Assembly: GCF_017874425.1 (NCBI RefSeq)
Contig: NZ_JAGGLL010000034.1
Coordinates: 1 to 39,133 of the forward strand
Direction of reading: 5' to 3'
Origin: Clostridium punense
GTDB taxonomy: Bacteria > Bacillota > Clostridia > Clostridiales > Clostridiaceae
Length of the DNA: 39,133 bases
Shown one piece after another: positions 1 through 9,138 of this stretch (position 1 is its first letter; each line of letters starts with the position of its first letter). The translations under genes were made by a program, and so were the position numbers. The notes beneath the pieces were generated by a model. It made no database searches, was not told the origin of the DNA, and saw only the letters and a program-made list of their open reading frames with translations.

Positions 1-385
1 TGGTTTATATAAAAATCATAGACAAATTGAACTGAAAAATATACAGAAAATTAATTGCTTAATTGGAAAATTAAGTTATTCGGAATATGAGTTAATTCAT
101 CATACTTTTTCTCTATACTTCTACATATTTTTCTTTATTAAAGATAAGTTTATTTTTATAAAACCTTCTTAGCTTAAATAAAAAAAGTTCCTTTTGAAGA
201 ATTTGAAACTATTTATTGCATTATTTTGTTTTATTGTTGTTTTATTTTTATTATTCTACTTTTATAACAATTAATTGATATAATACATCATAAAACTACT
301 ATAAATTTGCAAATAAAAATAAACATTGCAACTTTTTTGCTTTAGTTCAACTTTTCCTTTAAAATAAAAAAAGGATGACTATTCA
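1..385. other. AT-rich left edge without a supported gene
   Basis: No complete gene is visible. A plus-strand frame is open from the window edge (base 2) to a TAG at 170-172. It could be the tail of a gene that begins outside the window: the first 30 or so codons are hydrophilic, the rest is Phe/Ile/Tyr-rich as in random AT-rich DNA. I do not recognise it. The rest is poly-A/T with no hairpin until the terminator at 372-396. Confidence 0.3.
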
Positions 386-396
386 TTAATCATCCT
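361..396 (-). terminator. Intrinsic terminator of the Crp/Fnr gene
   Basis: On the minus strand AGGATGA (396-390) pairs with TCATCCT (378-372) and is followed at once by seven T residues and more T-rich sequence. The stem overlaps the stop codon of the gene (386-388), so the terminator starts inside the coding end. Confidence 0.8.
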
Positions 397-1081
397 CTAT
401 CACATCAATATACTGTTTTAAGGCTAAAGGATTATTTAGTATAATCTTTTTTCCCTCATAACTTATAATACCTTCATCAATGAATCTATTAATACATCTA
501 GTTACTGTTATTCTAGAGCACCCTATGTTATTTGCAAGCTCTTGGTGGGTAAAAGGGGTGTCAATAAACACTTGTTCCTGCTCTCCAGCTCCAATACTAC
601 AAGAAGCAAGCCTTAAAAGCGCATCTGCTATTCTTCCTATGGAATCATTAAACACATTATTAGTTAGTTGTAACATAACAATTCTATACTTTCTTGTAAT
701 GCTATGAATAAAATATCTATATATATCAGAATCGTTTTTTAATTCCTCCTCTAAAACATTTTTATTGACTAGAGATATTCTTGCTTTTTCCTTCACTATA
801 CCCACAGTCAAACTGGATCCACCACAAAAATAATTCATTTCCCCAAAAATTTCTCCTGGTCTTAACATATATAAAAGTTTTTGATTTCCTTTAGAGCTTA
901 GGATGCTCACTGAAACCACTCCGTCTACAACAATTCCAAAATAGTTATTATAGTCAACACTTAATATTTCATTCTTTTCATAACTTCTTAAGGTTCCCTG
1001 CTTGCTTAAGCTATTTAAAAAATAGTTTCTCATCCTTGTTTGTCTCTTTTCATCAAATAACTCATTATACATAAACTTCAC
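386..1081 (-). CDS. Crp/Fnr family transcriptional regulator
   Basis: A 231-aa cytoplasmic DNA-binding regulator. The N-terminal half (about residues 20-130) has the cyclic-nucleotide-binding beta-roll pattern, including LRPGEIFGE. The C-terminal part (about 150-225) is a Crp-type winged helix with the recognition helix around THQELANNIGCSRITVTRCI. The N-terminal cysteine cluster that holds the Fe-S centre in true Fnr is absent, so oxygen sensing of that kind is unlikely. The Crp arginine that contacts cAMP phosphate is not evident, so the ligand is unknown. It is transcribed alone, with a terminator overlapping its stop and a possible promoter 190 bases upstream. Its targets cannot be read from the sequence. 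Confidence 0.9.
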   Translation of the reverse strand: MKFMYNELFDEKRQTRMRNYFLNSLSKQGTLRSYEKNEILSVDYNNYFGIVVDGVVSVSILSSKGNQKLLYMLRPGEIFGEMNYFCGGSSLTVGIVKEKARISLVNKNVLEEELKNDSDIYRYFIHSITRKYRIVMLQLTNNVFNDSIGRIADALLRLASCSIGAGEQEQVFIDTPFTHQELANNIGCSRITVTRCINRFIDEGIISYEGKKIILNNPLALKQYIDVIEDD

Positions 1082-1270
1082 CTCAATCCTCCGTTATCCA
1101 ATTAATAATGCCCTTATAAACCCCAATATATTTCCTGTTATTTTTTTATCTAAGGTTTTATTAATAATAGCACATAATATAAGTGTATTCCTTTAAATAG
1201 AAATTATATAAAATTAAGGAAGTATCTTCTATTAAATTATATCATACTTTTAATATTCTTATGTACTCAT

Positions 1271-1299
1271 ATTATAAATAGAATAGTATACACAAACAA
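1271..1299 (-). promoter_or_regulatory. Possible sigma-A promoter for the Crp/Fnr gene
   Basis: On the minus strand TTGTTT (1299-1294), a 17-base spacer and TATAAT (1276-1271). It lies about 190 bases before the start of the Crp/Fnr gene, leaving a long untranslated leader. A second TATAAT without a good -35 box lies nearer the gene, so this assignment is tentative. Confidence 0.4.
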
Positions 1300-1325
1300 A
1301 CTGCAAATTTTATAGTATTTTTACA

Positions 1326-1367
1326 TCATAAAAAAGTAGCAGTTTAGATAAATCCGAACCACTACTT
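1326..1367 (-). terminator. Terminator of the pcp / GGCT operon
   Basis: Arms 1357-1367 and 1334-1344 form an 11-bp stem (two G-U pairs) with a 12-base loop. On the minus strand a run of T follows. It lies about 30 bases after the stop of the cyclotransferase-like gene. Confidence 0.75.
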
Positions 1368-1398
1368 ATATCTTTCTCTACTTTAGCTACTAATCATT

Positions 1399-1842
1399 TC
1401 ATGCCAAAGCTTTCATTTTTAACTTCTCTTGCTGCAGATAAACTCTCCAATCCCCATTCTTGATATAGATATTATTATTCCTTAACTTTAATAAATCATT
1501 ACAATTATAAATATAAGCGTTGGCTATTTCTTCATCTCCATTATCTAAAAGCTGTACTTTTATCAACTCTCTATTGTACTCATTTTCTGCCCTATCTTCT
1601 CCAAAAAAGTGCTCAAGTTTATCTAATTCCTGTAAGGTGTTATCATAATTCTTAACTTCAATGAGTTCTCCATACACATAGTCTTCACCATGAATCATTG
1701 CTGGATAACCGCATTCTGCAAGGTGGTAAAGTTCTCCCCTGGTTTTTGCATACTTTCTAGTAATAACTTTTCCTTTTAGGTATTTTTCATGATTAAAAAG
1801 ATCTTCCATTAAGCTTCCATAAACAAAAACCTTTTTTGTCAT
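1399..1842 (-). CDS. Gamma-glutamylcyclotransferase-like (AIG2/GGCT fold) protein
   Basis: A 147-aa protein of the AIG2/GGCT family, whose members release 5-oxoproline from gamma-glutamyl compounds. The N-terminal VFVYGSLM is the family's substrate-binding loop. An acidic stretch follows (YGELIEV, then an L-x-x-L-D-x-L-E helix) as in relatives. The open frame extends to a GTG at 1851, but that codon lies inside the GGAGGTGAG ribosome binding site. The ATG at 1842 is correctly spaced, so I take that start. The pcp stop codon TAG is itself part of this binding site, so the two genes are translationally coupled. The exact substrate is not determined by sequence. The link to 5-oxoproline is supported by the neighbouring pyroglutamyl peptidase. 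Confidence 0.75.
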   Translation of the reverse strand: MTKKVFVYGSLMEDLFNHEKYLKGKVITRKYAKTRGELYHLAECGYPAMIHGEDYVYGELIEVKNYDNTLQELDKLEHFFGEDRAENEYNRELIKVQLLDNGDEEIANAYIYNCNDLLKLRNNNIYIKNGDWRVYLQQEKLKMKALA

Positions 1843-1854
1843 AAACCTCACCTC

Positions 1855-2496
1855 CTAGCATATTTTCCCGTGTGACACTTTTATATCTTCCTCATTTTCA
1901 ACTGCAGCTTTAACTGCAAGCTCTAATCCCTTAGATATTTGTTCTAAACTCATATATGGTGTATTAGTTCTAGCTATTACTTGCTCAGGAATAAATGGAA
2001 CATGTATGAAACCACCTTTTAACCCTGGATATTTCTTATGTGCTAGATATAGAAGTCCATACATAATGTTGTTGCATACATAAGTTCCAGCTGTATTGGA
2101 AACTGCTGAAGGCACACTTCCTGCTCTCATTTCTTCTACCATTGCTTTAATAGGTAAAGTAGCAAAATATGCAGCTTCTCCATCCTCAAAGATTCTCTCA
2201 TCAACTGGCTGATTTCCTGCATTATCTGGAATTCTAGCATCGTCAATATTTATTGCAACCCTTTCAACGGATAGTTCAAACCTTCCTCCAGCCTGACCAA
2301 CACAAATTACTACCTGTGGCCTTTCCTTTTCTATAAGTTCATCAAGCTTTTCAATAGATTTCCCAAAAACTACTGGTATAGAAGCCTTTATGATATCAGC
2401 CCCAGCAATTATCTCTGGAAGCATCTTTACCGCCTCCAAGGATGGATTTATTTTTTCTCCTCCAAATGGTTCAAAACCTGTTACTAACACTTTCAT
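1855..2496 (-). CDS. pcp: Pyroglutamyl-peptidase I
   Basis: A 213-aa cytoplasmic cysteine peptidase (family C15) that removes N-terminal pyroglutamate from peptides. The hallmark N-terminus [11 protein letters not shown] is present, and the catalytic Glu, Cys and His are seen in [23 protein letters not shown] and [11 protein letters not shown]. Length matches the family. The frame can be extended to a TTG at 2511, but the GGGAGGG binding site lies between, so ATG at 2496 is the better start. Downstream it is coupled to the cyclotransferase-like gene. Upstream, 200 bases away, are the DUF979/DUF969 membrane genes, a frequent neighbour of pcp in Firmicutes. Confidence 0.95.
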   Translation of the reverse strand: MKVLVTGFEPFGGEKINPSLEAVKMLPEIIAGADIIKASIPVVFGKSIEKLDELIEKERPQVVICVGQAGGRFELSVERVAINIDDARIPDNAGNQPVDERIFEDGEAAYFATLPIKAMVEEMRAGSVPSAVSNTAGTYVCNNIMYGLLYLAHKKYPGLKGGFIHVPFIPEQVIARTNTPYMSLEQISKGLELAVKAAVENEEDIKVSHGKIC

Positions 2497-2697
2497 ACTT
2501 TTCCCTCCCAATCTTCTATCATTAGTATCAATTTAAAGTTAATTTATCTTACAATTACTATGAAAGAATTATAGTCCCTCTTCCATAATAAATCTTTTTA
2601 ACTTCTATAGGTATACAACTTAGTTTTATCCTTATTAGCTATATAATCAGTAAGTAAATTGTTATTTCTTCTTACTTTATTATTGAGATTTAATTAT

Positions 2698-3669
2698 CTA
2701 AAATGCCCACGCATACATTAAAACAATGTGAACTACAAGCATTGCTAGTGCTACTGGTGCTTGATATTTAATTACTCCATTTTTCTTATCCTTCATTTCA
2801 AGAATAGCTGTTGGCACAATATTAAAGTTTGCCGCCATGGGTGTAAGTAGTGTTCCACAATATCCTGCAGTTAGAGCCAAAATTCCTGCTATTGCTGGAT
2901 TTGCTCCCTGTGCTATTACAAAAGGTACTCCAATACCTGCTGTAATTACAGAAAAAGCTGCAAAGGCATTACCCATTATCATTGTAAACACTGCCATACC
3001 TACACAGTAAGCAATAACTCCTAGAAGGATATTTCCTTCAGGTATTACACTGCTTATTCCTGAGGAAATAACTTTTCCAACTCCTGCTGCAGTAAATACT
3101 GACCCTAAGGCTGCAAGAAGTTGCGGTAAAATGTTTACCGGTCCCACTACCTGAAGCAATCTACGTCCATCTTCAGCCATTTCACTTGGCTTTCCTTTTG
3201 TATAATAAAGCCCAAGTACTGCTGCTACAAGAGTAGCTATACCAAGTGGCACAAGTGTGCCAAGCTGTTTGTTCCATATTTGTGCAATTGCAAAGGCTAA
3301 CACTGCAAGAGCTAAGGCTGGTATAAATATTTTGTTTCCAACTCTATCAGCAGCTGCCCTTTTGAACTCTTCACTAGACTCACTAAACTTATTAACCTTA
3401 ACAACTTTAAGTGCTGATAAAACCGCCATTAGTAGTACTAAGTATCCTATATAAACATCTTTAATGTAAATATCCTTATTCCCCCATAGCATACCAACTC
3501 TGCTAAAAGTGAAGATGATACCTAATATAGCCCAAAATAATGCTGTAGGAATTCTTGAAGGATGATTTTTATCTTTAATGGTTTTGTAGGCCGCAAAAAA
3601 GGTTACAAGTCCCATTATTACATACAAATATTCAGTTAATATATCTTTTAATAAAACCGGACTATTCAT
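2698..3669 (-). CDS. DUF979 family membrane protein, probable permease component
   Basis: A 323-aa very hydrophobic protein with about nine membrane segments. It contains family-typical glycine-rich stretches such as AGYCGTLLTPMAANFNIVPT near the C-terminus, which resemble the substrate loops of ion-transporter superfamily permeases. It follows the DUF969 gene by 20 bases, with a good GGAGGTG site before its ATG. DUF969 and DUF979 proteins nearly always occur as a pair and often beside pcp. I infer a two-part transporter for a pyroglutamyl or gamma-glutamyl compound. No substrate has been read from the sequence itself. Confidence 0.8.
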   Translation of the reverse strand: MNSPVLLKDILTEYLYVIMGLVTFFAAYKTIKDKNHPSRIPTALFWAILGIIFTFSRVGMLWGNKDIYIKDVYIGYLVLLMAVLSALKVVKVNKFSESSEEFKRAAADRVGNKIFIPALALAVLAFAIAQIWNKQLGTLVPLGIATLVAAVLGLYYTKGKPSEMAEDGRRLLQVVGPVNILPQLLAALGSVFTAAGVGKVISSGISSVIPEGNILLGVIAYCVGMAVFTMIMGNAFAAFSVITAGIGVPFVIAQGANPAIAGILALTAGYCGTLLTPMAANFNIVPTAILEMKDKKNGVIKYQAPVALAMLVVHIVLMYAWAF

Positions 3670-3689
3670 GTTTACACCTCCATTTATTT

Positions 3690-4388
3690 TTAAGCCTTAT
3701 GACTCGTACTATTCTTATTTACTTTAGCTTTATACTTCTTATCAAATTTTTTATCATAATATAGAAATTGTATTGTTCCAAATATCATTGCAATTATAGC
3801 AACTGGTAAGGACGCTTTTGCAACTGTGAGCGCGTCTACTGTATAATTAAGCTCTTTTAAAACTCCAACTACTAAAAGTACACCTCCAGATGCAACGAAG
3901 AAATTCTGTCCATAAAAGTTACCATAGTTTTCAACTGCTGCGGTAAGTCCTTTTATAGCTTCCTTATCTTCTTCTTCAATCTTTCCATAGGTTGAATCAG
4001 CGGCTCCTTGTGCCATAGGAAGTATTAGTGGTCTTATAAACTGAACATGTCCACCTATTCTTAAGCTAAACATTGCTGCCAAGGTTCTAATAAAAAGGTA
4101 AAGGGATGTTAATCTCCCAAAGGTTGCTGACTTAAGCTTTCCAATTAAGAAGGCGGCTCTCTCTCTCAATCCATACCTTTCAAGTAATCCTATAACAGGA
4201 AGAGAAATGATAAATATAGACATTAATCTGTTTCCTACAAAGGCTTTCCCTAGTATCTCCATGATTTCATTAAAGGAAAGTCCTGCAACTAGCCCTGTAG
4301 CTATACCTGCACCAACAACAACTGCGATGGTGTCAAGTTTTAAAATAAAACCTACAATAATAATTAAAATACCAATAAGTTTAATCAT
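3690..4388 (-). CDS. DUF969 family membrane protein, partner of DUF979
   Basis: A 232-aa protein with about six hydrophobic segments, a conserved GLLERYGLRERAA loop and a second loop IGGHVQFIRPLILPMAQGAA, both typical of DUF969. The C-terminus is a basic tail. It is the first gene of a leftward run DUF969-DUF979-pcp-GGCT and has a clear AAGGAGG site. The PucR-type regulator gene lies directly upstream but ends in its own terminator. The function is inferred only from pairing and context: one half of a split permease for a 5-oxoproline-related substrate. Confidence 0.8.
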   Translation of the reverse strand: MIKLIGILIIIVGFILKLDTIAVVVGAGIATGLVAGLSFNEIMEILGKAFVGNRLMSIFIISLPVIGLLERYGLRERAAFLIGKLKSATFGRLTSLYLFIRTLAAMFSLRIGGHVQFIRPLILPMAQGAADSTYGKIEEEDKEAIKGLTAAVENYGNFYGQNFFVASGGVLLVVGVLKELNYTVDALTVAKASLPVAIIAMIFGTIQFLYYDKKFDKKYKAKVNKNSTSHKA

Positions 4389-4535
4389 TTAATAGTACCT
4401 CCTTATGAATTATCTGATATATATAAATTATCAAAATATTTAATCCACTGATGTATCCCAGGCTACAAAATTCATATTTTATTTTAAAAGTGTTCATATT
4501 TTCTTTTCAAACTCTATTTACAGCTATCACTGAAT

Positions 4536-4577
4536 AGAAAAAACCTTTTATGTTAAGGATTTTCCTAACATAAAAGG
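4536..4577 (-). terminator. Terminator of the PucR-type regulator gene
   Basis: A 15-bp stem with one bulge (4563-4577 with 4544-4559) begins directly at the stop codon. On the minus strand it is followed by TTTTTTC. It separates the regulator transcript from the DUF969 operon. Confidence 0.85.
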
Positions 4578-6110
4578 CTAAACTTCTTCTAGGTATTCAA
4601 GGATTTTAAAAGTATAAAGTATATTAAATACTTGTTCCCCATTCATAAAATCCATTTCTAACAATTCTTTAATTTTTGTTATTCTATAACTTAATGTATT
4701 TCTATGTATAAAAAGTTTATTTGCAGTTAAATTGATATTTTGATTATTTTCTAAGTATATTTTTAAGGTCTTACTGTATTCTGTGGAATTATCCTTATCA
4801 AACTGCCTAAGTTTTAACAAGGATTCATTGCAATATCTTACTAAGTCACCTTCCACATGACTTAACAGATCATAGAACCTAAAATCTTTGTATTTAAATA
4901 ATAAGCCTTCTTTATGAAGCTTTTTTGCATAATACATAGTGTTTTTTGCTTCAAAGTATCTATCCTTTACTTCTATAAGCTTTGATGCTCTACTACTCAC
5001 AGCCATAGGTAGATTTTTTCTTTTAAGAAAAGGCAAAAAGTTTTCCAACAACTGTTCTAAAGATTGATGCTTAGAGTTTTTATTTAGTAAGATTATAATA
5101 TCATCTTTATAGTATATGGATTTAGCACCAATGAAGGCTTCTTCAATGGAAGCTTTCAAATTTTTATCCTTAACATTTAAGGCATAAGTTGAAATATCCA
5201 AAAGAAGCACATACATTTCTTCACTAAAGTTGCATTCTGCACTTTTCATTCTTTCTAAAGCAACAGCCTCTTCAGCTATTTTACCTTCCAGCAAATCCAA
5301 TAATAAATTTTCATATTTTACACCTTTTATATTTTTATAAGTAGCATTACTTTTTAGTTCTTCAGTAATTGCACTGTTAAGCACTTTAAAGATGTTCAAG
5401 TGCTCCTCTAGTACTTCCCCATCTTCCTGTAATAAAAGAAGATATGCAACTACCTTTCCACCTATAAGTATCTTGCTTACAAATTTGTTTATGCTACTTT
5501 CGTCACAAATTACTTTATAGGGTTCAATAGTTAAAGGTGATTCCTTTACTGACTTAAGTTTCTTTACTGCTGCAATAAATTCATAAGAACAATAACCCAT
5601 TTCAATGTTTTCTTTCCACAGGCTATCTTTAATTTCTTTATTTGTCGATGAAGCAAGCACTGAAAACTCACCGTCTATCAAAATTATAGGATTATTTAAA
5701 CTTTCTGCCCCAATTTGTAGTAGATATTTCAACCCCTTCCCTTGGGCTAAGGAATTTAGTAAGCTTGTAGCTGGATTTGAAATGTATATTTGTTTCACCA
5801 CGATATTTTTTATGTAGTTCCATAATTCAAAAATTTCCTCCTCCTTGTTAACCATAATATAATTGCCTTGGTTTAATTTATCTTCTAAATATTCATCTTC
5901 TACCAATATAAAGCTGCCTTTAAGATTTTCTTTAAAGCCGTTTAATTGGGAAGCCTTCCCTATATACAATATTTCTTCTTTTTCAGGATTAAAATCTTTA
6001 GTTATAAACTCTATATCTGTAATTTCTACTGGATTTACAATGCTATAGTTTATAATTGCATTATATTCTCGTTTCAGTTTTTCAAATAAAGTCACTATTG
6101 ATATGTTCAC
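4578..6110 (-). CDS. PucR/CdaR-type transcriptional regulator
   Basis: A 510-aa regulator. The C-terminal 60 residues carry the PucR-type helix-turn-helix (LENNQNINLTANKLFIHRNT, then LSYRITKIKELLEMDF). The middle resembles the GGDEF-like domain that precedes it in CdaR proteins, and the N-terminal half may bind a small ligand. The frame runs to an ATG at 6149, but the AGAGGTGG site at 6113-6120 points to GTG at 6110. Members of this family commonly sense a metabolite and activate the neighbouring catabolic genes. Here the neighbours are the putative 5-oxoproline block downstream and the divergent flavin reductase, and which of them it controls is open. Confidence 0.85.
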   Translation of the reverse strand: MNISIVTLFEKLKREYNAIINYSIVNPVEITDIEFITKDFNPEKEEILYIGKASQLNGFKENLKGSFILVEDEYLEDKLNQGNYIMVNKEEEIFELWNYIKNIVVKQIYISNPATSLLNSLAQGKGLKYLLQIGAESLNNPIILIDGEFSVLASSTNKEIKDSLWKENIEMGYCSYEFIAAVKKLKSVKESPLTIEPYKVICDESSINKFVSKILIGGKVVAYLLLLQEDGEVLEEHLNIFKVLNSAITEELKSNATYKNIKGVKYENLLLDLLEGKIAEEAVALERMKSAECNFSEEMYVLLLDISTYALNVKDKNLKASIEEAFIGAKSIYYKDDIIILLNKNSKHQSLEQLLENFLPFLKRKNLPMAVSSRASKLIEVKDRYFEAKNTMYYAKKLHKEGLLFKYKDFRFYDLLSHVEGDLVRYCNESLLKLRQFDKDNSTEYSKTLKIYLENNQNINLTANKLFIHRNTLSYRITKIKELLEMDFMNGEQVFNILYTFKILEYLEEV

Positions 6111-6239
6111 AATACCACCTCTAAGAACATTATAGTGCATGATGCACAATTACCTCAACAATTTTTAGAGATTAGCTACATAGATTAAGTTCTCTCTATA
6201 TGTTAAATTATAAACAAATCTTATTGTGGAGGGAAACTT

Positions 6240-8177
6240 ATGAAATTTCAAAACCTATTTTCAAAAGGTAAAATTGGAAATTTAGAACTTAAAAATAGAA
6301 TTGTAATGCCAGCTATGGGAACTTCCTTAGCTAGTTATAATGGTGAAGCTTCACCAGAGCTTATTGCTTTTTATGAAGAAAGAGCCAAAGCTGGTTGTGG
6401 CTTAATTATTACAGAAATCACAAGAATAGATGATGAGTTCGGTGTTGGTACCCCAAATCAACTTAGTGCAACTAATATAAAGCAAATTCCTAGTCTTGAA
6501 AGATTAGCTAAAGCTGTTCATAAATACGATACTAAAATATTCGTGCAATTGCATCACCCTGGCAGAGAAAGTCATGGTCATTTGATAGACGGAAGACAAA
6601 TTGTAGCCCCTTCTCCTATCGCCTGTAAGGTGTGTAAAGAGGAACCAAGAGAACTTTCAACTGAAGAAGTTGAAAACTTAGTTAAAAAGTTTGTTACTGG
6701 TGCTAAAATTGCACAAATGGCAGGTATTGATGGTGTAGAGCTTCACGGTGCTCACGGATATTTAATTTGTCAATTCCTTAGCCCTTATACAAATAAAAGA
6801 ATAGATAAATACGGCGGAGATTTTGATGGAAGAATGAGATTCATAACTGAAATCATCCTAGGTATTAGACAAATATGCGGTAAAAATTTCCCAATAAGTG
6901 TGAGAATAGACGGGGATGAGTTTATAGATGGTGGTATAAACTTAGAGGAAGCAACTAAAATAGCTAAATACTTAGAATCCTTAGGTGTTGATGCTATTAA
7001 CGTAAGTTCGGGAATATACGAAACTGGCTTCACTATAATTGAACCAATCGGTTTAAAAGAAGGTTGGAAAAAACACCTAGCTAAAACTATAAAAGCAGCG
7101 GTTAATGTTCCAGTAATTGCAGTTAATAATATTAAACATCCTGAAGTGGCTGAAGAGCTTTTAGGTGAAGGAGTTATGGACTTTGCTGGAATTGGAAGAA
7201 GTCAGCTTGCAGATTCCCAATGGGTACTTAAAGCTTATGAAGGAAGAAGTGAAGATATAAAACCTTGTATTTCTTGTCTTCACTGTATAGAAGAGCTTGA
7301 AAAATGTAGAGCTACTAAGTGTGCAGTAAATCCAGTTATGGGAAGAGAATTAGAGTTTGATAATTTAGTGGTTAATGGAGAAAATAAATTGGTAGCTGTA
7401 ATAGGCGCTGGTCCAGCTGGTTTAGAAGCCTCAAGAACTTTAGCTTTAAAAGGCTATAAAGTTGTATTAATTGAAGAAGAAAGCGCCATAGGAGGTATGG
7501 TTTCTTTAGGAAGTAACCCACCTGATAAAGAAAAACTAACTTGGTTTATTAACTATTATAAAAAAGCCTTATCAGATTTAGGAGTTGAAATAAGCTTAAA
7601 TACTAGAGCTACATTGGAAATGATTAAAGAACTTAATCCATATGCTGTATTTGTAGCTACTGGTTCCACTCCATTCATTCCAAACATAGAAGGTATAAAT
7701 ACTGCAAATGTATTAAATGTATCAGAGATTTTAAGTGGCAGAAATATAGTAGAAAATCAAAAAGTAGTTGTTATAGGTTCTGGTATGACTGGTTGTGAAA
7801 CTGCTGAGTATTTAGCCGTTAGAGGCAATAAATTAACTCTAGTAGAAATGCTTCCTGAAATAGGAACTGGTATTTATCCAGCTAATTTATACACAGTTAT
7901 TAAAAACTTAAATACTCATGGAGCAAAATTCCTAACTTCTCACAAGTTAATGAAAATCACTGAAACTTCAGTAGAATTACTAAACTTAAAAACTAATGAG
8001 CCTGTGACTATTACTGCAGATAAAGTAGTACTTTCCCTTGGAATTAAACCTAATAATTCTTTAGTTCAAGAACTAGAAAAGCATTTTTCAATAGTTAAAG
8101 TTATTGGCGATGCTGAAAAACCAGGAAGAATTGCAGAAGCGGTAAGACAAGGCTTTGAAAAAGCTTATGTATTGTAA
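6240..8177 (+). CDS. FMN/4Fe-4S/FAD ene-reductase of the 2,4-dienoyl-CoA / enoate reductase family
   Basis: A 645-aa cytoplasmic oxidoreductase. Residues 1-335 form an Old-Yellow-Enzyme TIM barrel (IVMPAMGTSLA, then HGAHGYLICQFLSP and NKRIDKYGG). Cys343, Cys346, Cys349 and Cys361 fit the 4Fe-4S site, with C-x2-C-x2-C-x11-C spacing. This is one residue shorter between the second and third Cys than in E. coli FadH. Residues about 384-645 form an FAD/NAD(P)H domain with GAGPAGLEA and a second GSGMTGCE. The family passes hydride from NAD(P)H through FAD and the cluster to FMN and reduces an activated C=C bond. The true substrate (enoate, dienoyl-CoA or steroid-like) cannot be told. It is divergent from the PucR regulator, with a GGAGGG binding site. 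Confidence 0.9.
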   Translation: MKFQNLFSKGKIGNLELKNRIVMPAMGTSLASYNGEASPELIAFYEERAKAGCGLIITEITRIDDEFGVGTPNQLSATNIKQIPSLERLAKAVHKYDTKIFVQLHHPGRESHGHLIDGRQIVAPSPIACKVCKEEPRELSTEEVENLVKKFVTGAKIAQMAGIDGVELHGAHGYLICQFLSPYTNKRIDKYGGDFDGRMRFITEIILGIRQICGKNFPISVRIDGDEFIDGGINLEEATKIAKYLESLGVDAINVSSGIYETGFTIIEPIGLKEGWKKHLAKTIKAAVNVPVIAVNNIKHPEVAEELLGEGVMDFAGIGRSQLADSQWVLKAYEGRSEDIKPCISCLHCIEELEKCRATKCAVNPVMGRELEFDNLVVNGENKLVAVIGAGPAGLEASRTLALKGYKVVLIEEESAIGGMVSLGSNPPDKEKLTWFINYYKKALSDLGVEISLNTRATLEMIKELNPYAVFVATGSTPFIPNIEGINTANVLNVSEILSGRNIVENQKVVVIGSGMTGCETAEYLAVRGNKLTLVEMLPEIGTGIYPANLYTVIKNLNTHGAKFLTSHKLMKITETSVELLNLKTNEPVTITADKVVLSLGIKPNNSLVQELEKHFSIVKVIGDAEKPGRIAEAVRQGFEKAYVL

Positions 8178-8330
8178 AAGTATAGAATTGTCTTGAATTA
8201 ATCTGCAAAAAATTATTCAAATAATCTTTTTTACAGTCAAAACTGAGTAAGAAGCCTTTAATTATAAAAGCAGTTAAACCCGTTTAATAACTTATATAAA
8301 CTAATATAATAAAGAGAAAGAAGGTCTATT

Positions 8331-8948
8331 ATGGAATTACAACAAGTTGTAGAAAATAGAAGAAGTATAAGAAAATTTAAAAGTGACTCAGTTTCTGAGA
8401 AGCATATTCACGAATTAATAGAAGCAGCAAGACTAGCTCCTTCAGGTACAAATCTTCAACCTACTCGTTATATTATAATAAAAAGTGAAGAAGCTAGGGA
8501 ACAGCTCAAAGGATGTACACCTCTACCTTTCGTTTCCCAAGCTCCTGTGACTATAGTAGCTCTTATTGATAAGCAATCTGTAATGTCACAAGGTAATAGA
8601 ATGAAAGAACTTAGAGAAGCTGAAGCTTTTGTTGATACTCCTCTTGATAAAGCAAATGAATCTTCAGAGGATTACTCAAAACGTAGAGCTACCTTAGATG
8701 AAAATGCCATCAAAGCTTACTTAACATTAAATGCAGCTATTGCAATTGACCATATTACTCTTAAAGCAACAGATTTAGGTCTTGGAACTTGCTGGGTAAT
8801 GATGTTTGATAAAGAAAAGCTTCATAGTATGCTAAATATTGATGATAGATATGAAGCTGTGGCACTAATTCCTGTAGGCTATCCAGATCAAGATCCTGCA
8901 CAAAGACCAAGATTACAACTTGAAGAAATACTTTTAAAAGAAGTTTAA
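8331..8948 (+). CDS. Nitroreductase family FMN oxidoreductase
   Basis: A 205-aa nitroreductase-fold protein. The N-terminus has the FMN-binding pattern NRRSIRKF, followed by ARLAPSGTNLQPTRY. The C-terminal third has GLGTCWVMMFD and ALIPVGYPDQDPAQRPR, which contact FMN in relatives. It acts as a homodimer in known members and reduces quinones, nitro compounds or flavins with NAD(P)H. It lies 150 bases after the flavin reductase on the same strand, has an AGAAGG site and is closed by a perfect terminator. A TATAAT at 8305-8310 with a weak -35 suggests its own promoter. Physiological substrate unknown. Confidence 0.9.
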   Translation: MELQQVVENRRSIRKFKSDSVSEKHIHELIEAARLAPSGTNLQPTRYIIIKSEEAREQLKGCTPLPFVSQAPVTIVALIDKQSVMSQGNRMKELREAEAFVDTPLDKANESSEDYSKRRATLDENAIKAYLTLNAAIAIDHITLKATDLGLGTCWVMMFDKEKLHSMLNIDDRYEAVALIPVGYPDQDPAQRPRLQLEEILLKEV

Positions 8949-8951
8949 TCC

Positions 8952-8984
8952 AAAAATCACAGTAGAATTTCTACTGTGATTTTT
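8952..8984 (+). terminator. Terminator after the nitroreductase gene
   Basis: A perfect 16-bp inverted repeat (8952-8967 and 8969-8984) ending in TTTTT, a few bases after the stop codon. Because both ends are A/T runs it could also work on the minus strand. Confidence 0.9.
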
Positions 8985-9138
8985 AGCTATAAGGGACTCA
9001 TTATTTATTACTAACTCTTATACTTAGCTTTATTAGCTAGAATATTAAAGAATATTGCTGTTTATTTTTAAGTACAATAATTAATTATATGAATTTTAAA
9101 AATATGCAGAGTAAATCAATTTAATAATAGGATTATTA

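Noticed and set aside
386-1081. Calling the regulator Fnr
   Set aside because: The N-terminal iron-sulfur cysteines are missing.
8200-8235. Possible terminator after the flavin reductase gene
   Set aside because: The stem is only A-T pairs and imperfect, too weak to call.
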